Numbered from the stretch's first letter, positions 1 through 11,853 are shown. The stretch: 64,000 nucleotides of DNA from DASRHK01 sp963776465 (GCA_963776465.1 CAVZMV010000002.1:1364001-1428000), one strand, 5' to 3'. Numbers and translations: made by a program. Notes: generated by a model from the sequence alone, not told the origin.

Positions 1-270
1 ATGGAGGAGACCGGCTATTTCTCGCACGAGGCGCGGGTCGTCTATTCCGGCCCGACCGCGCCGGGTCTCACCTCAGAGATGGTGCACCTGGCGCGCATCG
101 TCAACGCCGAGAAAAGCGGCGTCGGCGGCGGCGTGGAAGGCGAGGACATCACCGTGCACCTGGTAGAGCCGGGCGAGCTCGAGCAGTTCCTCGCGCGCAA
201 GCGCGGCGAGGGTCTGCTGATCGATCCGCGGATCTACCTGGGGCTGCACTTCCTGCGTACCGAGGTGTAG
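1..270 (+). CDS. Nudix hydrolase, NudF-like (ADP-ribose pyrophosphatase), 5'-truncated by the window
   Basis: This is the C-terminal 89 residues of a Nudix hydrolase; the first bases of the window lie inside the gene. The opening residues MEETGY fit the end of the Nudix box (REUxEExGU), so the ATG at base 1 is almost certainly internal. The following segment (SEMVHL, then GVEGEDITVHLV) resembles the dimer and substrate loop of ADP-ribose pyrophosphatases of the NudF type, which hydrolyse ADP-ribose to AMP and ribose-5-phosphate. The stop codon TAG (268-270) lies within the TGTAGGAG edge of a family A repeat. The family call is fairly safe; the exact substrate is inferred. Confidence 0.7.
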   Translation: MEETGYFSHEARVVYSGPTAPGLTSEMVHLARIVNAEKSGVGGGVEGEDITVHLVEPGELEQFLARKRGEGLLIDPRIYLGLHFLRTEV

Positions 271-319
271 GAGCGGCCGTTGGCCGCGACACGGTCGGGG
301 CTAACAGCCCCTCCTACAC
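266..319. repeat. Family A palindromic repeat (full, two hairpins)
   Basis: The unit is TGTAGGAG-stem-loop, a short spacer, then a second stem-loop ending CTCCTACA. Each half is its own hairpin (GCGGCCGTTGGCCGC and GGGGCTAACAGCCCC). It lies between the convergent Nudix and phosphatase genes and supplies the stop codon of both (TAG at 268-270 on +, TAG at 303-301 on -). It resembles REP-type elements. Confidence 0.85.
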
Positions 320-1347
320 AACGTCCGCATGAACACCGGCTTGGGCCGTGCGTCCTCGTCGCGCGGCAGCTCCGCGTCCTCGTCGAGCGCGAATGCAGCG
401 CCGGTGAGGCGCGTGCGATCGAGCTCGAACCAGAAGAACCCGTAGCGCCCACCCTGCTGCCAGAACGCCGCCTGATCCTTGCTGAACAGCGCCGTCACCT
501 GCGCGCCGCCGGCGCCCGACGTCACGAACTCGGTCCTGCCGCACGCCGCCACGGGCTTGAGCCACTGCAGATCATGGTCATGGGCCTGCAGCATCAGGTC
601 GACGCCCGCCGCGCAGATGCTCTTGTCGACGAGATCGCGCCACAACTTCCCGCCCGCATGTCGGCTCGTGGGAGATCGGACCAGGTAGCGCCCGGCGCTG
701 CCGTGGCCACCCCCGGACACGTACGGATGATGCGCGATGGCGATCTTCCACACAGCTGTGGACGCCTTTAGCGCCTTTTGCAGCCACGACAGCTGCTTCT
801 CGGCGTAGGCCTCGGCCTTCCACGTCGGATCGGGATCGTCCGCGGAGGGCGCGACCGGCGTGGAGTCCAGCGCGAAGAACTCCACCAGCGACCGGCTGGC
901 GTTGGTCGGAGCGTTGAACTGGTAATAGCGCGCCGGCATGTGCCACTTGTCGCTGCTGCGATCCTGGCGGCGCGAGTACTCGACCTGGTAGTCGCCGTAG
1001 CGGTTGTGCGCACCGTCCTCGCCGTTATCGTGGTCGCCGAGAACGGCGAAGAACGGGATGTCGAGCTCTTCGTAGGGCTCCTCGAACTTGGTCTCGAACT
1101 GCCGGTCGTGCGCCGAGTGCACGCCGTCGGGATAGAAGTTGTCGCCGAGCATCACCGCGAAATCGCAGCCGCGCGTGGCGCAGACCTCTGACATCGCCTG
1201 CGCGACCGCCATCTGTCCGACCCGGCCCGACCCGGCGTCGCCCAGGGCGACGAAGCGCACGGTTTCTTTAGGCGCCGGCGCGGGCGCGGCCGCGTCGGCG
1301 TGCGCGGCAAGACACAGCAGCGCAAGCGGGAGGAGCCGGAAAGTCAT
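301..1347 (-). CDS. Exported metallophosphoesterase (acid-phosphatase-like), copy 1
   Basis: A 348-residue calcineurin-fold phosphoesterase with an N-terminal signal peptide (hydrophobic residues about 4-15, then AHADA). Metal-binding motifs are visible in order: GDAG (36-39), GDN (68-70), GDHD (104-107), a HH pair in AIAHHPY, and AHDHDLQW near the C-terminus. The family normally has GNHD at the third motif; here Asn is replaced by Asp, unlike the two paralogues nearby (1360-2334 and 4784-5938). It probably acts on phosphomonoesters in the periplasm; the substrate is unknown. The last residues (CRRGC) and the TAG stop are encoded by the adjoining family A repeat. Confidence 0.8.
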   Translation of the reverse strand: MTFRLLPLALLCLAAHADAAAPAPAPKETVRFVALGDAGSGRVGQMAVAQAMSEVCATRGCDFAVMLGDNFYPDGVHSAHDRQFETKFEEPYEELDIPFFAVLGDHDNGEDGAHNRYGDYQVEYSRRQDRSSDKWHMPARYYQFNAPTNASRSLVEFFALDSTPVAPSADDPDPTWKAEAYAEKQLSWLQKALKASTAVWKIAIAHHPYVSGGGHGSAGRYLVRSPTSRHAGGKLWRDLVDKSICAAGVDLMLQAHDHDLQWLKPVAACGRTEFVTSGAGGAQVTALFSKDQAAFWQQGGRYGFFWFELDRTRLTGAAFALDEDAELPRDEDARPKPVFMRTLCRRGC

Positions 1348-1359
1348 ACCCCACTATTG

Positions 1360-2334
1360 TTAGCGCTTTCGCTCCAGCGTGCGCTGAAAGGCGACCTTCG
1401 GCTTGCCGCCGGCGTCGAGCGGCAGCTCCGCGGCCTCGTCCAGCCCGAAGGCCACGCCCGTGAGCCGCTCGCGGCTGACCTCGAACCAGAAGAATCCGTA
1501 GCGATCGCCTTTCTGCCAGTGCGCGGGCGGACCGCCCGCCGGCGGCGCAGTCAGGTGCGCTCCACCGGCACCGGAGGTGACGAACTCGGTGCGGCCGCAA
1601 CTACGGAACTGCTTGGACCATTCCAGGTGGTGGTCGTGACCTTGCAGCATCAGATCGACGCCGGCGGCGCAGACGCTGCGCTCGACGAATTCCTTCCAGC
1701 GCGGGCTGTCCGGCGCGTACGGCTGATGCGCCAGCGCGATCTTCCACGCGGCCTTCGAATCGTGCAGCGCCTCCTGCAGCCAGCGCAGTTGCGCCACGCC
1801 GTAGACCTCGGGACTCCATTTCGGATCGGGATCGCCGGCGTAGCGCGTGAGTGGCGTCGAATCGATGGCGAAGAAGTCGATGTACGCCGCGGCGCCCTGC
1901 AACGGGGCGGAGAACTGGTAATACCGCGCCGGCATCCGGAACCGGTCGCTGACGCGATCGTCGCGCTGTGCGTACTCGACCTGGTAGTCGCCGTAACGGT
2001 TGTGCGCGCCGTCCTCGCCGTTGTCGTGGTTGCCCAGCACGACGAAGAACGGGATCTTGAGCGCCTCGTAGGGCTCCTCGAACTTGGTTTCGAACTGCAG
2101 GTCGCGCGCGGAGTGCACGCCGTCCGGATAGAAGTTGTCGCCGAGCACCACGGCGAAATCGCAGCCGCGCGCGGCACAGACGTCGGCCATCGCCGTGGCC
2201 ACGGCGTACTGCGCACCGCCGCCAGATCCGGCGTCGCCGAAGGCCAGGAAGCGCACCGTTTCCGGCGGAGACGCGACGCTTGCGCCCGCGCAAAGCGCGA
2301 GCAAGACGCCAGCCTTTCGACACGCTTTCTTCAT
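1360..2334 (-). CDS. Exported metallophosphoesterase, copy 2
   Basis: A 324-residue paralogue of the preceding phosphatase. The start at 2334 (MKKACRKAG) is preferred over an upstream ATG because GGAGGG precedes it by a few bases and it opens a proper signal peptide (KKACRK then a hydrophobic stretch to about residue 20). Motifs are GDAG (33-36), GDN (65-67), GNHD (101-104), HQPY and GHDHHLEW, so the canonical metal-binding Asn is kept. It lies 12 bases upstream of copy 1 on the same strand, so the two are likely co-transcribed products of a tandem duplication. Confidence 0.82.
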   Translation of the reverse strand: MKKACRKAGVLLALCAGASVASPPETVRFLAFGDAGSGGGAQYAVATAMADVCAARGCDFAVVLGDNFYPDGVHSARDLQFETKFEEPYEALKIPFFVVLGNHDNGEDGAHNRYGDYQVEYAQRDDRVSDRFRMPARYYQFSAPLQGAAAYIDFFAIDSTPLTRYAGDPDPKWSPEVYGVAQLRWLQEALHDSKAAWKIALAHQPYAPDSPRWKEFVERSVCAAGVDLMLQGHDHHLEWSKQFRSCGRTEFVTSGAGGAHLTAPPAGGPPAHWQKGDRYGFFWFEVSRERLTGVAFGLDEAAELPLDAGGKPKVAFQRTLERKR

Positions 2335-2436
2335 CTGCCCTCCGTGGCGGTCGCGCATCCTAATCGCTGACGGCCTCGTTTGACACCCCTTCACCCACTG
2401 CCGCAGAGTCGGGCCGCTTTCAAGGAGTGACTTCGC

Positions 2437-3489
2437 ATGTTCGGCTCAAGACCCCGGCGCGTGACCTTGCCGCGGCCCGAAGGGGCATCGCGGCGCTGGC
2501 AGCGATCGGGGCAGGCGCTGTCGAGCCGCGCAGTGCGCGTCGCCGAAGTGATCCGCGAAACGCCGCAGGCGATCACCATCGTGCTCGAGCCGGAGGACAG
2601 CCGGCCGTTCACGTTCAGGGCCGGACAATACCTGACGCATTGCTTCGAGATCGACGGCACGCCGGTGAAGCGCGCGTACTCGCTCTCGTCCGCCGAAGGC
2701 TCGCGCATCGCCTGCACGGTCAAGGCGATCCCCAGCGGCCGCGCCTCGGACTTCCTGCTGCGCAGGCTCAAGGCCGGCGATCGCTACACCGTGCTGGGGC
2801 CCAGTGGCGAGTTCGTGCTGACGGAAGGCGAGGGACCGCTCGCCTTCCTTGCCGCCGGCAGCGGCATCACGCCGGTGATCAGCCTGATCGAGACCGCGCT
2901 CGCGAAGAATCCCGCGCGCCGCATCAAGCTCGTCTACGCCAATCGCAACGAGGCCGACGTCATCTTCGCGGTGCGGCTCGGCGAGCTGCGCGCGAAGCAT
3001 CCGAATCTGGAAGTGGTGCACGTGCTCTCGAGCGCAGGCGGCCGCCTTGGCCCAGGCCGCGCCGCCGAGCTGCTGGAATTCAAGGACGCGACCTATTACC
3101 TCTGCGGACCCACGGGGCTGATGGATCATGCGGAGCAGGGTTTGCGCGCGCGCGGTGTCGCGGCGCCACAGATCCATCGCGAGCGCTTCCTCGCTGCTGC
3201 GCAGCTGGTGCACGCCAAGCCGACGCAGCCGCAGGAGATCGCGTTCCGCCGCTCGCACAAGCTCGTCACCCAGCAAGTCGGTGAAACCATTCTGGAAGCA
3301 GGTCTGCGCGAAGGCCTGCCGCTGCCGTTCTCGTGCACGGTCGGCGGCTGCGGCAGCTGCAAGATGCGCGTGCTCGAAGGACAGGTCGCGCTGTCCGAGC
3401 CCAACTGCCTCTCCGAGGAGGAGAAGGTAAGCGGGCATACCCTCGCATGTTCGGCGTATGCTCTGGGCAGGTTGGTTGTCGACGCGTAG
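2437..3489 (+). CDS. FAD/NAD(P) oxidoreductase with C-terminal 2Fe-2S ferredoxin domain
   Basis: A 350-residue flavoprotein reductase. The FAD-binding motif RAYSLSS is near residue 81, the nucleotide-binding GSGITP motif near 149, a CGP motif near 225, and a plant-type 2Fe-2S centre (C-x4-C-x2-C at SCTVGGCGSC, fourth Cys in PNC) in the last 60 residues. This FNR-ferredoxin order is that of PaaE/hydroxylase reductases, which pass electrons from NAD(P)H to a diiron or similar oxygenase. The next gene, a diiron-type protein, starts right behind it and is the obvious partner. AAGGAG lies about 10 bases before the ATG. Confidence 0.85.
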   Translation: MFGSRPRRVTLPRPEGASRRWQRSGQALSSRAVRVAEVIRETPQAITIVLEPEDSRPFTFRAGQYLTHCFEIDGTPVKRAYSLSSAEGSRIACTVKAIPSGRASDFLLRRLKAGDRYTVLGPSGEFVLTEGEGPLAFLAAGSGITPVISLIETALAKNPARRIKLVYANRNEADVIFAVRLGELRAKHPNLEVVHVLSSAGGRLGPGRAAELLEFKDATYYLCGPTGLMDHAEQGLRARGVAAPQIHRERFLAAAQLVHAKPTQPQEIAFRRSHKLVTQQVGETILEAGLREGLPLPFSCTVGGCGSCKMRVLEGQVALSEPNCLSEEEKVSGHTLACSAYALGRLVVDA

Positions 3490-3498
3490 GTGCAAGCC

Positions 3499-4729
<1,231 letters not shown>

Positions 4730-4734
<5 letters not shown>

Positions 4735-4782
4735 GAGCGGCCGTTTGCCGCGACCAGTCGGGGCTAACAGCCCCTCCTACAA
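4730..4782. repeat. Family A palindromic repeat (full)
   Basis: Same two-hairpin unit as at 266-319, with GTAGGAGCGGCCG at the left and CCCCTCCTACAA at the right. It sits between two convergent genes and contains the TAG stop of the diiron protein gene (4732-4734). Confidence 0.85.
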
Positions 4783-4783
4783 G

Positions 4784-5938
4784 TTAGGGATGCTCGATCA
4801 CCTTCTCGAACGCCGGTAACGGCTGTTCTTTCTCGTCGCGGATCATGTTGCCGTTGTCGGCGACCGTGAACGCCGCGATCTTCATCTGATCCTCGGTCAG
4901 CTCGATCCAGAAGAATCCGCCGACGGAGTCCTGCTGCCAGCGCGTGGCGTTGCGATCCAGCTTGCCGAACGTGCGGCGCTTGACGCCGCCTTCGCCCGCG
5001 CCGGAAAGGAGGAACTCCGTGTCGCTGCAGCCCGGCACGGGCTTGAGCCATTCCAGGTCGTGATCGTGACCCGACAGGTATAGCTGCACGCCCTGCGCGC
5101 AGACGGTGTCGTCGAGCAGCTTTTTCCAGAGCTTGCCGGTCGCGTACTTCGAATCCTTGCTCTTGTCGCGCTTCTTCAGATCGTCGTCGTAGCTGCCGGC
5201 GTTGCCGTGCACGCCGTTGGAAAGATACGGATGGTGCGCGAACGCGATCTTCCAGCGCGCGCCTGAATCCTTCAGCGCCCTGGTGAGCCAGGTCTGCTGC
5301 GTCACCGCGTAGGCCTCGGGGTTCCACTTCTCCTGGTCCGGATCGTCGCGATAGTGCGCGAGCGGGCTCGAGTCCAGCGCGAAGAACTCCGCCAGCGGCT
5401 TCTCGCCAAAGCCTGGCGGCGGGGCCGTGAAGCGATAGAACCGCGCCGGCATGCGCCACATCGATTTCAGGTCCTGGCGCTTTGCGTACTCAACCTGGAA
5501 ATCGCCGCGCGCGTTGTTGGCGCCGTCGCCGGGGAAGTGATTGCCTTCCTGGTCGGCAGGGCCGGGCGTGCTGTTGTCGTGATTGCCGAGGACGACGTAG
5601 ATCGGCACGCGCAGATTGGTCAGCGGCGCGTACGGGATCTCGAAGGCCGTGTCGAACAAAGGATCGGAGGGCCCGTCGACGCCCTGGTCGTAGATGTTGT
5701 CGCCGAGCTCCAGCGCGAAGTCGCAGTGCCGCGAGGCGCAGACGTCGGCCATCGCCTGGCCGATCGCGACCTGCTGGGCCGAGCCGCTGCCGGCATCGCC
5801 GAAGGCCAGGAAGCGGACGACGCGCGGCCGATGCTCGTCTGGCGTGACGACGTCGACCTTGGGCGCCGAGCTGCAGGCGCTCAGCAAGACCGCCAGGAGG
5901 AAAGCCCCGGACCCTGTGGTAATGCAAATCGTTCTCAT
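4784..5938 (-). CDS. Lipoprotein metallophosphoesterase, copy 3
   Basis: A 384-residue third paralogue of the phosphatases at 301 and 1360, here with a lipoprotein signal peptide (hydrophobic residues 11-20, lipobox LLSAC with Cys22). Motifs are GDAG near 48, GDN, GNHD, HHPY and GHDHDLEW. It has an insertion after GNHD (TPGPADQEG region) and another after HHPY that copies 1 and 2 lack. It is transcribed away from the TonB receptor gene and its start codon lies inside a Fur-box-like palindrome, so iron-responsive control is plausible. Confidence 0.83.
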   Translation of the reverse strand: MRTICITTGSGAFLLAVLLSACSSAPKVDVVTPDEHRPRVVRFLAFGDAGSGSAQQVAIGQAMADVCASRHCDFALELGDNIYDQGVDGPSDPLFDTAFEIPYAPLTNLRVPIYVVLGNHDNSTPGPADQEGNHFPGDGANNARGDFQVEYAKRQDLKSMWRMPARFYRFTAPPPGFGEKPLAEFFALDSSPLAHYRDDPDQEKWNPEAYAVTQQTWLTRALKDSGARWKIAFAHHPYLSNGVHGNAGSYDDDLKKRDKSKDSKYATGKLWKKLLDDTVCAQGVQLYLSGHDHDLEWLKPVPGCSDTEFLLSGAGEGGVKRRTFGKLDRNATRWQQDSVGGFFWIELTEDQMKIAAFTVADNGNMIRDEKEQPLPAFEKVIEHP

Positions 5939-5939
5939 T
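5921..5939. promoter_or_regulatory. Fur box between divergent phosphatase and TonB receptor genes
   Basis: AATGCAAATCGTTCTCATT (reverse AATGAGAACGATTTGCATT) closely fits the 7-1-7 Fur consensus TGATAAT-n-ATTATCA. It overlaps the start codon of the leftward lipoprotein phosphatase and lies about 80 bases before the rightward TonB receptor, so one site could control both under iron sufficiency. Confidence 0.7.
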
Positions 5940-6019
5940 TAGACTCGTATCGTCCTGGTTTACCGAATTGGCCTGCGTCAGCGCCGGCCACGCCAAGCAT
6001 CGTTCGAAAAGGAAGGCTT

Positions 6020-8236
6020 GTGAAGAAGACCCGACGATTCCACCGCACGCCGATCGCCGCCGCGATCCTGTCTGCGTTCGCCGCCCCGGCCATGCCCGCG
6101 CTCGCGCAGGAGGAGCCCAGCGAGATCGCGGCCACCGAGTTGCCCGAGTTCGAGGTCACCGGCCACACGCCGGAGCCCGGCTATACGCCCGACCAGTCGC
6201 ACGTCGGCGGCAAGGTGCCCGCGCCGGTGCGCGACATCCCGCAGACGGTGAACATCGTCAACCGCGCCGTGCTCGACGCGCAGAACGCGACGACGCTGAC
6301 CGATGCTCTGCGCAACGTGCCCGGCATCACCATGACCTCCGGCGAAGGCGGGCAGATCGGCGACAACGTCAACCTGCGCGGCTTCACTGCGCGCACCGAC
6401 GTCTACCTCGACGGCATGCGCGATCGCGGGCAGTACAAGCGCGACACGTTCTGGCTGGAATCGGTGGAGGTTCTCAAAGGTCCCTCGTCGCTGTTCTTCG
6501 GCCGCGGCTCCACCGGCGGCGTCGTCAACCAGGTGAGCAAGCAGCCGGGCTTCGAATCGAAGAACAGCCTGTCGCTCTCGCTTGGCACGGACGAGTACTA
6601 CCGCACAACGATGGATTTCAATCAGCCGCTGTCGAGCGACGCGGCGGTGCGCGTGGCCGCGATGGGGCAGAAGATCGGCTCGACGCGCGACGTCGTGGAG
6701 AACAAGGACTGGGGCGTCGCGCCGGCGCTGCGGCTCAAGCTCGGCAAGGACACCGACCTGTCGGTCTCGGGCCTGGTGCAGCGCAATCGCGACGTCCCCG
6801 ATTACGGCATCCCGGTGCTGGGCCCCGCACCCGCGCCGGTCGGCCACGATCGCTTCTACGGCGACAGCGACGACTACTTCGACCAGGACGCCAACATCGG
6901 ACGCGTCAGGATCGAGCATCGCCTGAGCCCGGCGCTGACGCTGCGCAACCAGTTCCAGGGCTACGTCACCGAGACCAACGCGCGCCCGACGCCGTACCGC
7001 GTCTGCACGCCGGCGTTCGACAACGCCGGCAGCGCACCGACGGCGCCGTGCCCGGTAGCCCAGCAGGGCGCGTCGCTGGACCAGATCACCGTGCAGTCCG
7101 ACCGCCGCGATCGCGAGCTCGACGACCGCTCGCTGTTCGACCAGCTCGACCTCGTCGCGCGATTCGATACCGGCCCGATCAGTCACACGATGGTCGGCGG
7201 CGTCGAAGCCGGCCGCGACGACACCCAGAACCAGGCCTACACCTGGTCGACGCGCTGGACGCAGAACCTCGGCGGCTTCGTGCCGCAACCGACCCCGGAC
7301 GGCATCACGCGCGCGCAGGCGCCGACGCACACCGAAGGCACGGCGACGACGCTCGCGCTCTACGTCAACGACACCATCTCGCTCACGCCGGACTGGAAGC
7401 TCGTCGCCGGCGTGCGCCGCGATCGCTTCGATGCGCAGGCCGACACCATCACCAACGCCGACGGCACGGCCACGCAGCTCAAGCGCACGGACTACGGCAC
7501 CGGCCTGCGCGGCGGCGTGATCTGGCAGCCGGACTCCGAGCAGAGCTACTACGCCTCGTACGGCAGCTCGTTCAATCCGTCGGCGGAGGCGATCACCATC
7601 AGCGCGACGCAGGCGCTGGTGTCGCCGGAGAAGACACGCTCCTACGAGGTCGGCGGCAAGTGGGATCTGCTCGGTGGCGATCTGTCGCTGAGCTCGGCGC
7701 TGTTCCGCGTCGACAAGACCGACGCGCGCACTACCAGCGAGACCGGCGTCGTCTCGCTCGACGGCGATACGCGCGTGCAGGGCTTCGAGATCGGCGCCGT
7801 CGGACGCGTCACCCGCGCCTGGTCGCTCATCGGCGGCTACACGTTCCTGGACTCCGAGCTCGTGTCGACCAACGACGGCACCGGCACCGGCGAGAACCGC
7901 GTCAGCTTCCGCGGCAACGAGCTCCCCAACACGCCTAGGCATGCGGGCTCGCTGTGGAGCACGTATCGCTTCCTGCAGCACTTCGAGGCGGGCGGCGGGG
8001 CGTACTACGTCGGCGAGCGCTACATGACCACTGCCAACGTGTCGTCGGTGGATTCCTACTGGCGCGCCGATGCGCTGCTCGCCTGGCATCAGCCGGTCTT
8101 CGACGTGCAGCTCAACGTGCAGAACGTTCTCGACGAGGATTACTACGACGCAGTCGTGCAGTCCGAAGGCGGACGGTCCGTGCCCGGCCGCGGCCGCACC
8201 GTCGTCGGCACGTTCACCTACCGCTTCAAGATCTAG
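6020..8236 (+). CDS. piuA: TonB-dependent siderophore receptor (Fiu/PiuA type)
   Basis: A 738-residue outer-membrane receptor for ferric catecholate-type siderophores. The GTG start at 6020 is chosen because AGGAAGG precedes it and it opens a signal peptide ending ALAQ. A TonB-box-like stretch (FEVTG) follows, then a plug domain (DIPQTVNIV, LRNVPGITM, RGFTARTDVYLDGMRD, GPSSLFFGRGSTGG) and a 22-strand-type barrel ending in the aromatic C-terminal signature TYRFKI. The two genes behind it are those usual for a piu locus, and a Fur box lies upstream. The long frame continues upstream past the start but reads antisense over the phosphatase. Confidence 0.88.
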   Translation: MKKTRRFHRTPIAAAILSAFAAPAMPALAQEEPSEIAATELPEFEVTGHTPEPGYTPDQSHVGGKVPAPVRDIPQTVNIVNRAVLDAQNATTLTDALRNVPGITMTSGEGGQIGDNVNLRGFTARTDVYLDGMRDRGQYKRDTFWLESVEVLKGPSSLFFGRGSTGGVVNQVSKQPGFESKNSLSLSLGTDEYYRTTMDFNQPLSSDAAVRVAAMGQKIGSTRDVVENKDWGVAPALRLKLGKDTDLSVSGLVQRNRDVPDYGIPVLGPAPAPVGHDRFYGDSDDYFDQDANIGRVRIEHRLSPALTLRNQFQGYVTETNARPTPYRVCTPAFDNAGSAPTAPCPVAQQGASLDQITVQSDRRDRELDDRSLFDQLDLVARFDTGPISHTMVGGVEAGRDDTQNQAYTWSTRWTQNLGGFVPQPTPDGITRAQAPTHTEGTATTLALYVNDTISLTPDWKLVAGVRRDRFDAQADTITNADGTATQLKRTDYGTGLRGGVIWQPDSEQSYYASYGSSFNPSAEAITISATQALVSPEKTRSYEVGGKWDLLGGDLSLSSALFRVDKTDARTTSETGVVSLDGDTRVQGFEIGAVGRVTRAWSLIGGYTFLDSELVSTNDGTGTGENRVSFRGNELPNTPRHAGSLWSTYRFLQHFEAGGGAYYVGERYMTTANVSSVDSYWRADALLAWHQPVFDVQLNVQNVLDEDYYDAVVQSEGGRSVPGRGRTVVGTFTYRFKI

Positions 8237-8240
8237 CCAG

Positions 8241-8924
8241 ATGCTGGTGCAGATCCCGCAAGCGCTGTCCGCCGAGCAGGTGAAGACGCTGCGCGCGCGG
8301 CTCGACGCCGCTGGTGCGGCTTGGGTTGACGGTCGCGCCACCGCCGGACGCCAGGGCGCGCCCGTCAAGAACAACCAGCAGATCGCCGAAGACTCGGCGA
8401 TCGCGCGCGAGCTCGGCGACGTGATCCTCGGCGCGCTGGAGCGCAACCCCACGTTCATCAGCGCGACGCTGCCGTCGCGCGTGTATCCGCCGATGTTCAA
8501 CCGCTACGAGGGCGGCATGCACTTCGGCGATCACATCGACAACGCGGTGCGCCTTTTGCCCGGCAGCGCCGAGAAGATCCGCACCGACGTGTCGATCACG
8601 CTGTTCCTCTCCGCGCCGCAGGACTACGACGGCGGCGAGCTCATCATCGAGGACACGTACGGCCAGCATGCGGTGAAGCTGCCGGCCGGCGACGCGATCG
8701 TCTATCCGTCGTCGAGCCTGCATCGCGTGGCGCCGGTCACGCGCGGCGTGCGCGTCGCCAGTTTCTTCTGGGTGCAGAGCCTGGTGCGCGACGACGCGCA
8801 GCGCGCGCTGTTGTTCGACCTCGACAACGTGATCCGGGCAGTGGGCGGCAGCGCGGGCGAGGGCACGCACGCGCGCTTGGCCGGCGTGTACCACAACCTC
8901 CTGCGCATGTGGAGTCAGCCGTGA
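8241..8924 (+). CDS. piuC: PKHD-type Fe(II)/2-oxoglutarate hydroxylase (PiuC/YbiX)
   Basis: A 227-residue dioxygenase with the HxD...H iron-binding set (HFGDHID near residue 94, SSSLHRV near 157) and a downstream Arg for 2-oxoglutarate (RGVRVAS). YbiX/PiuC proteins are encoded beside Fiu/PiuA receptors and are thought to act on the siderophore or its iron release. It starts 4 bases after the receptor stop and its own stop overlaps the next gene (GTGA), so the three form an operon. Confidence 0.9.
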   Translation: MLVQIPQALSAEQVKTLRARLDAAGAAWVDGRATAGRQGAPVKNNQQIAEDSAIARELGDVILGALERNPTFISATLPSRVYPPMFNRYEGGMHFGDHIDNAVRLLPGSAEKIRTDVSITLFLSAPQDYDGGELIIEDTYGQHAVKLPAGDAIVYPSSSLHRVAPVTRGVRVASFFWVQSLVRDDAQRALLFDLDNVIRAVGGSAGEGTHARLAGVYHNLLRMWSQP

Positions 8925-10039
8925 GCGCAGCGGCGCGGTTTTTCCGCCGCGCCTTCTTCCAGCTGCACTGGCTGCTCGGCATCAGCGCCGGCCTGATCCT
9001 CGCGTTCATGGGCGTCACCGGCGCGACGCAGTCGTTCAAGGACGAGATCCTGCGCGCGCTCAATCCGCAGGTGATGCGGGTGCAAGCCCAGGGACCGACG
9101 CTGTCAGCGCCGCAGTTGCTGACATCCGCGCGCGATGCGTGGCCGGAGCGTCGGGTATCCAATCTCACCATCTCGTCGGATCCTGCGACCTCCGCACGCG
9201 TGACCTATGCGCCGCCCGCGGGGGCTGCGGGCAAGGGCGACCCGCGCTATCTCGATCCTTCTACCGGCGCGATGCTCGGCGAAGCGCGGGGCGAGGCCAC
9301 GCTCGTGCTGCTCGAAGACCTGCACCGCAAGCTCGGCGCCGGTGACGCCGGCAAGCTCGTCACCGGCATCTGCGCGATCGTGCTCGTGTTCATGGCGCTG
9401 ACGGGCCTGTATCTGCGCTGGCCGCGCGGGCACGCCCGCGACTGGCGGCGCTGGCTGCTGTTCAACCCGCGATTGCATGGCCGCGGATTCCTGTTCGGGC
9501 TGCACAAGGTGACGGGCAGCTGGCTCCTCGCGCTGTACCTGTTATCGGCGTTGAGCGGGCTTTACTTCGCGTTCGACTGGTATAAGGACGGCGTGCACGC
9601 GTTGGCTGGCGTGCCGGTGCAGAAGCGCAAGCCGCCGCGACCGCCCGGCGCAAAAGAGCCAGGCGCGCCGGCACCGGACATCTCCGCCGCCTGGACGACG
9701 TTCGCGACTGAAGTCCCCTCATTCTCGACCGCGACCCTGCGGTTGCCCGAGCAGCCTGGCCAGCCGGTGCAGATCAATTACCTCCTCGCAAGCTCACCGC
9801 ACGATCGTGCGTTCAACCGCATCGAGCTCGATCCTGCAAGCGGTGCGATCCGCAGCCACGAGCGCTACGCCGACAAGCCGCGCGGGGGGCGTTTCGTCGC
9901 CAGCATGTTCCCGCTGCACAGCGGCGGCTATTTCGGCTTGCCAGGCCGCCTCGTGACGTGCGTTGCCGCGCTCCTCATGCCGCTCTTCGCGGTCACCGGC
10001 TGGATGATGTATCTCGCACGGCGACGCATACGGCGCTAA
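8921..10039 (+). CDS. piuB: PepSY-associated transmembrane protein (PiuB-like)
   Basis: A 372-residue inner-membrane protein with four clear membrane spans: near the N-terminus (LLGISAGLILAFMGVTGA), around residue 150 (ICAIVLVFMALTGLYL), around 205 (LLALYLLSALSGLYF) and at the C-terminus (LVTCVAALLMPLFAVTGW). Large periplasmic loops carry the PepSY region. Members of this family are iron-regulated and work with siderophore receptors, probably in ferric-siderophore reduction. The GTG at 8921 overlapping the previous stop is preferred; another GTG at 8909 is possible. Confidence 0.82.
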   Translation: MSAAARFFRRAFFQLHWLLGISAGLILAFMGVTGATQSFKDEILRALNPQVMRVQAQGPTLSAPQLLTSARDAWPERRVSNLTISSDPATSARVTYAPPAGAAGKGDPRYLDPSTGAMLGEARGEATLVLLEDLHRKLGAGDAGKLVTGICAIVLVFMALTGLYLRWPRGHARDWRRWLLFNPRLHGRGFLFGLHKVTGSWLLALYLLSALSGLYFAFDWYKDGVHALAGVPVQKRKPPRPPGAKEPGAPAPDISAAWTTFATEVPSFSTATLRLPEQPGQPVQINYLLASSPHDRAFNRIELDPASGAIRSHERYADKPRGGRFVASMFPLHSGGYFGLPGRLVTCVAALLMPLFAVTGWMMYLARRRIRR

Positions 10040-10051
10040 CCTAGCCGCCTC

Positions 10052-11792
<1,741 letters not shown>

Positions 11793-11797
<5 letters not shown>

Positions 11798-11846
11798 GAG
11801 GGGCCGTTGGCCCCGACCGGTCGCGGCCGACGGCCGCTCCTACAAG
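11793..11846. repeat. Family A palindromic repeat (full)
   Basis: CTGTAGGAGGGGCCGTTGG opens the unit and GGCCGCTCCTACAAG closes it, with GACCGGTCG between the two hairpins. It contains the thiC stop codon TAG (11795-11797) and may serve as the terminator region. Confidence 0.85.
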
Positions 11847-11853
11847 GGCCCAC

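Noticed and set aside
5978..8500. An 840-codon open frame on the minus strand across the TonB receptor
   Set aside because: It is antisense to a complete receptor with all motifs; the translation is low-complexity Arg/Ala/Val typical of shadow frames in GC-rich DNA. The same applies to long antisense frames at 2446-4095, 9794-11680, 13300-15186 and 36969-38933.
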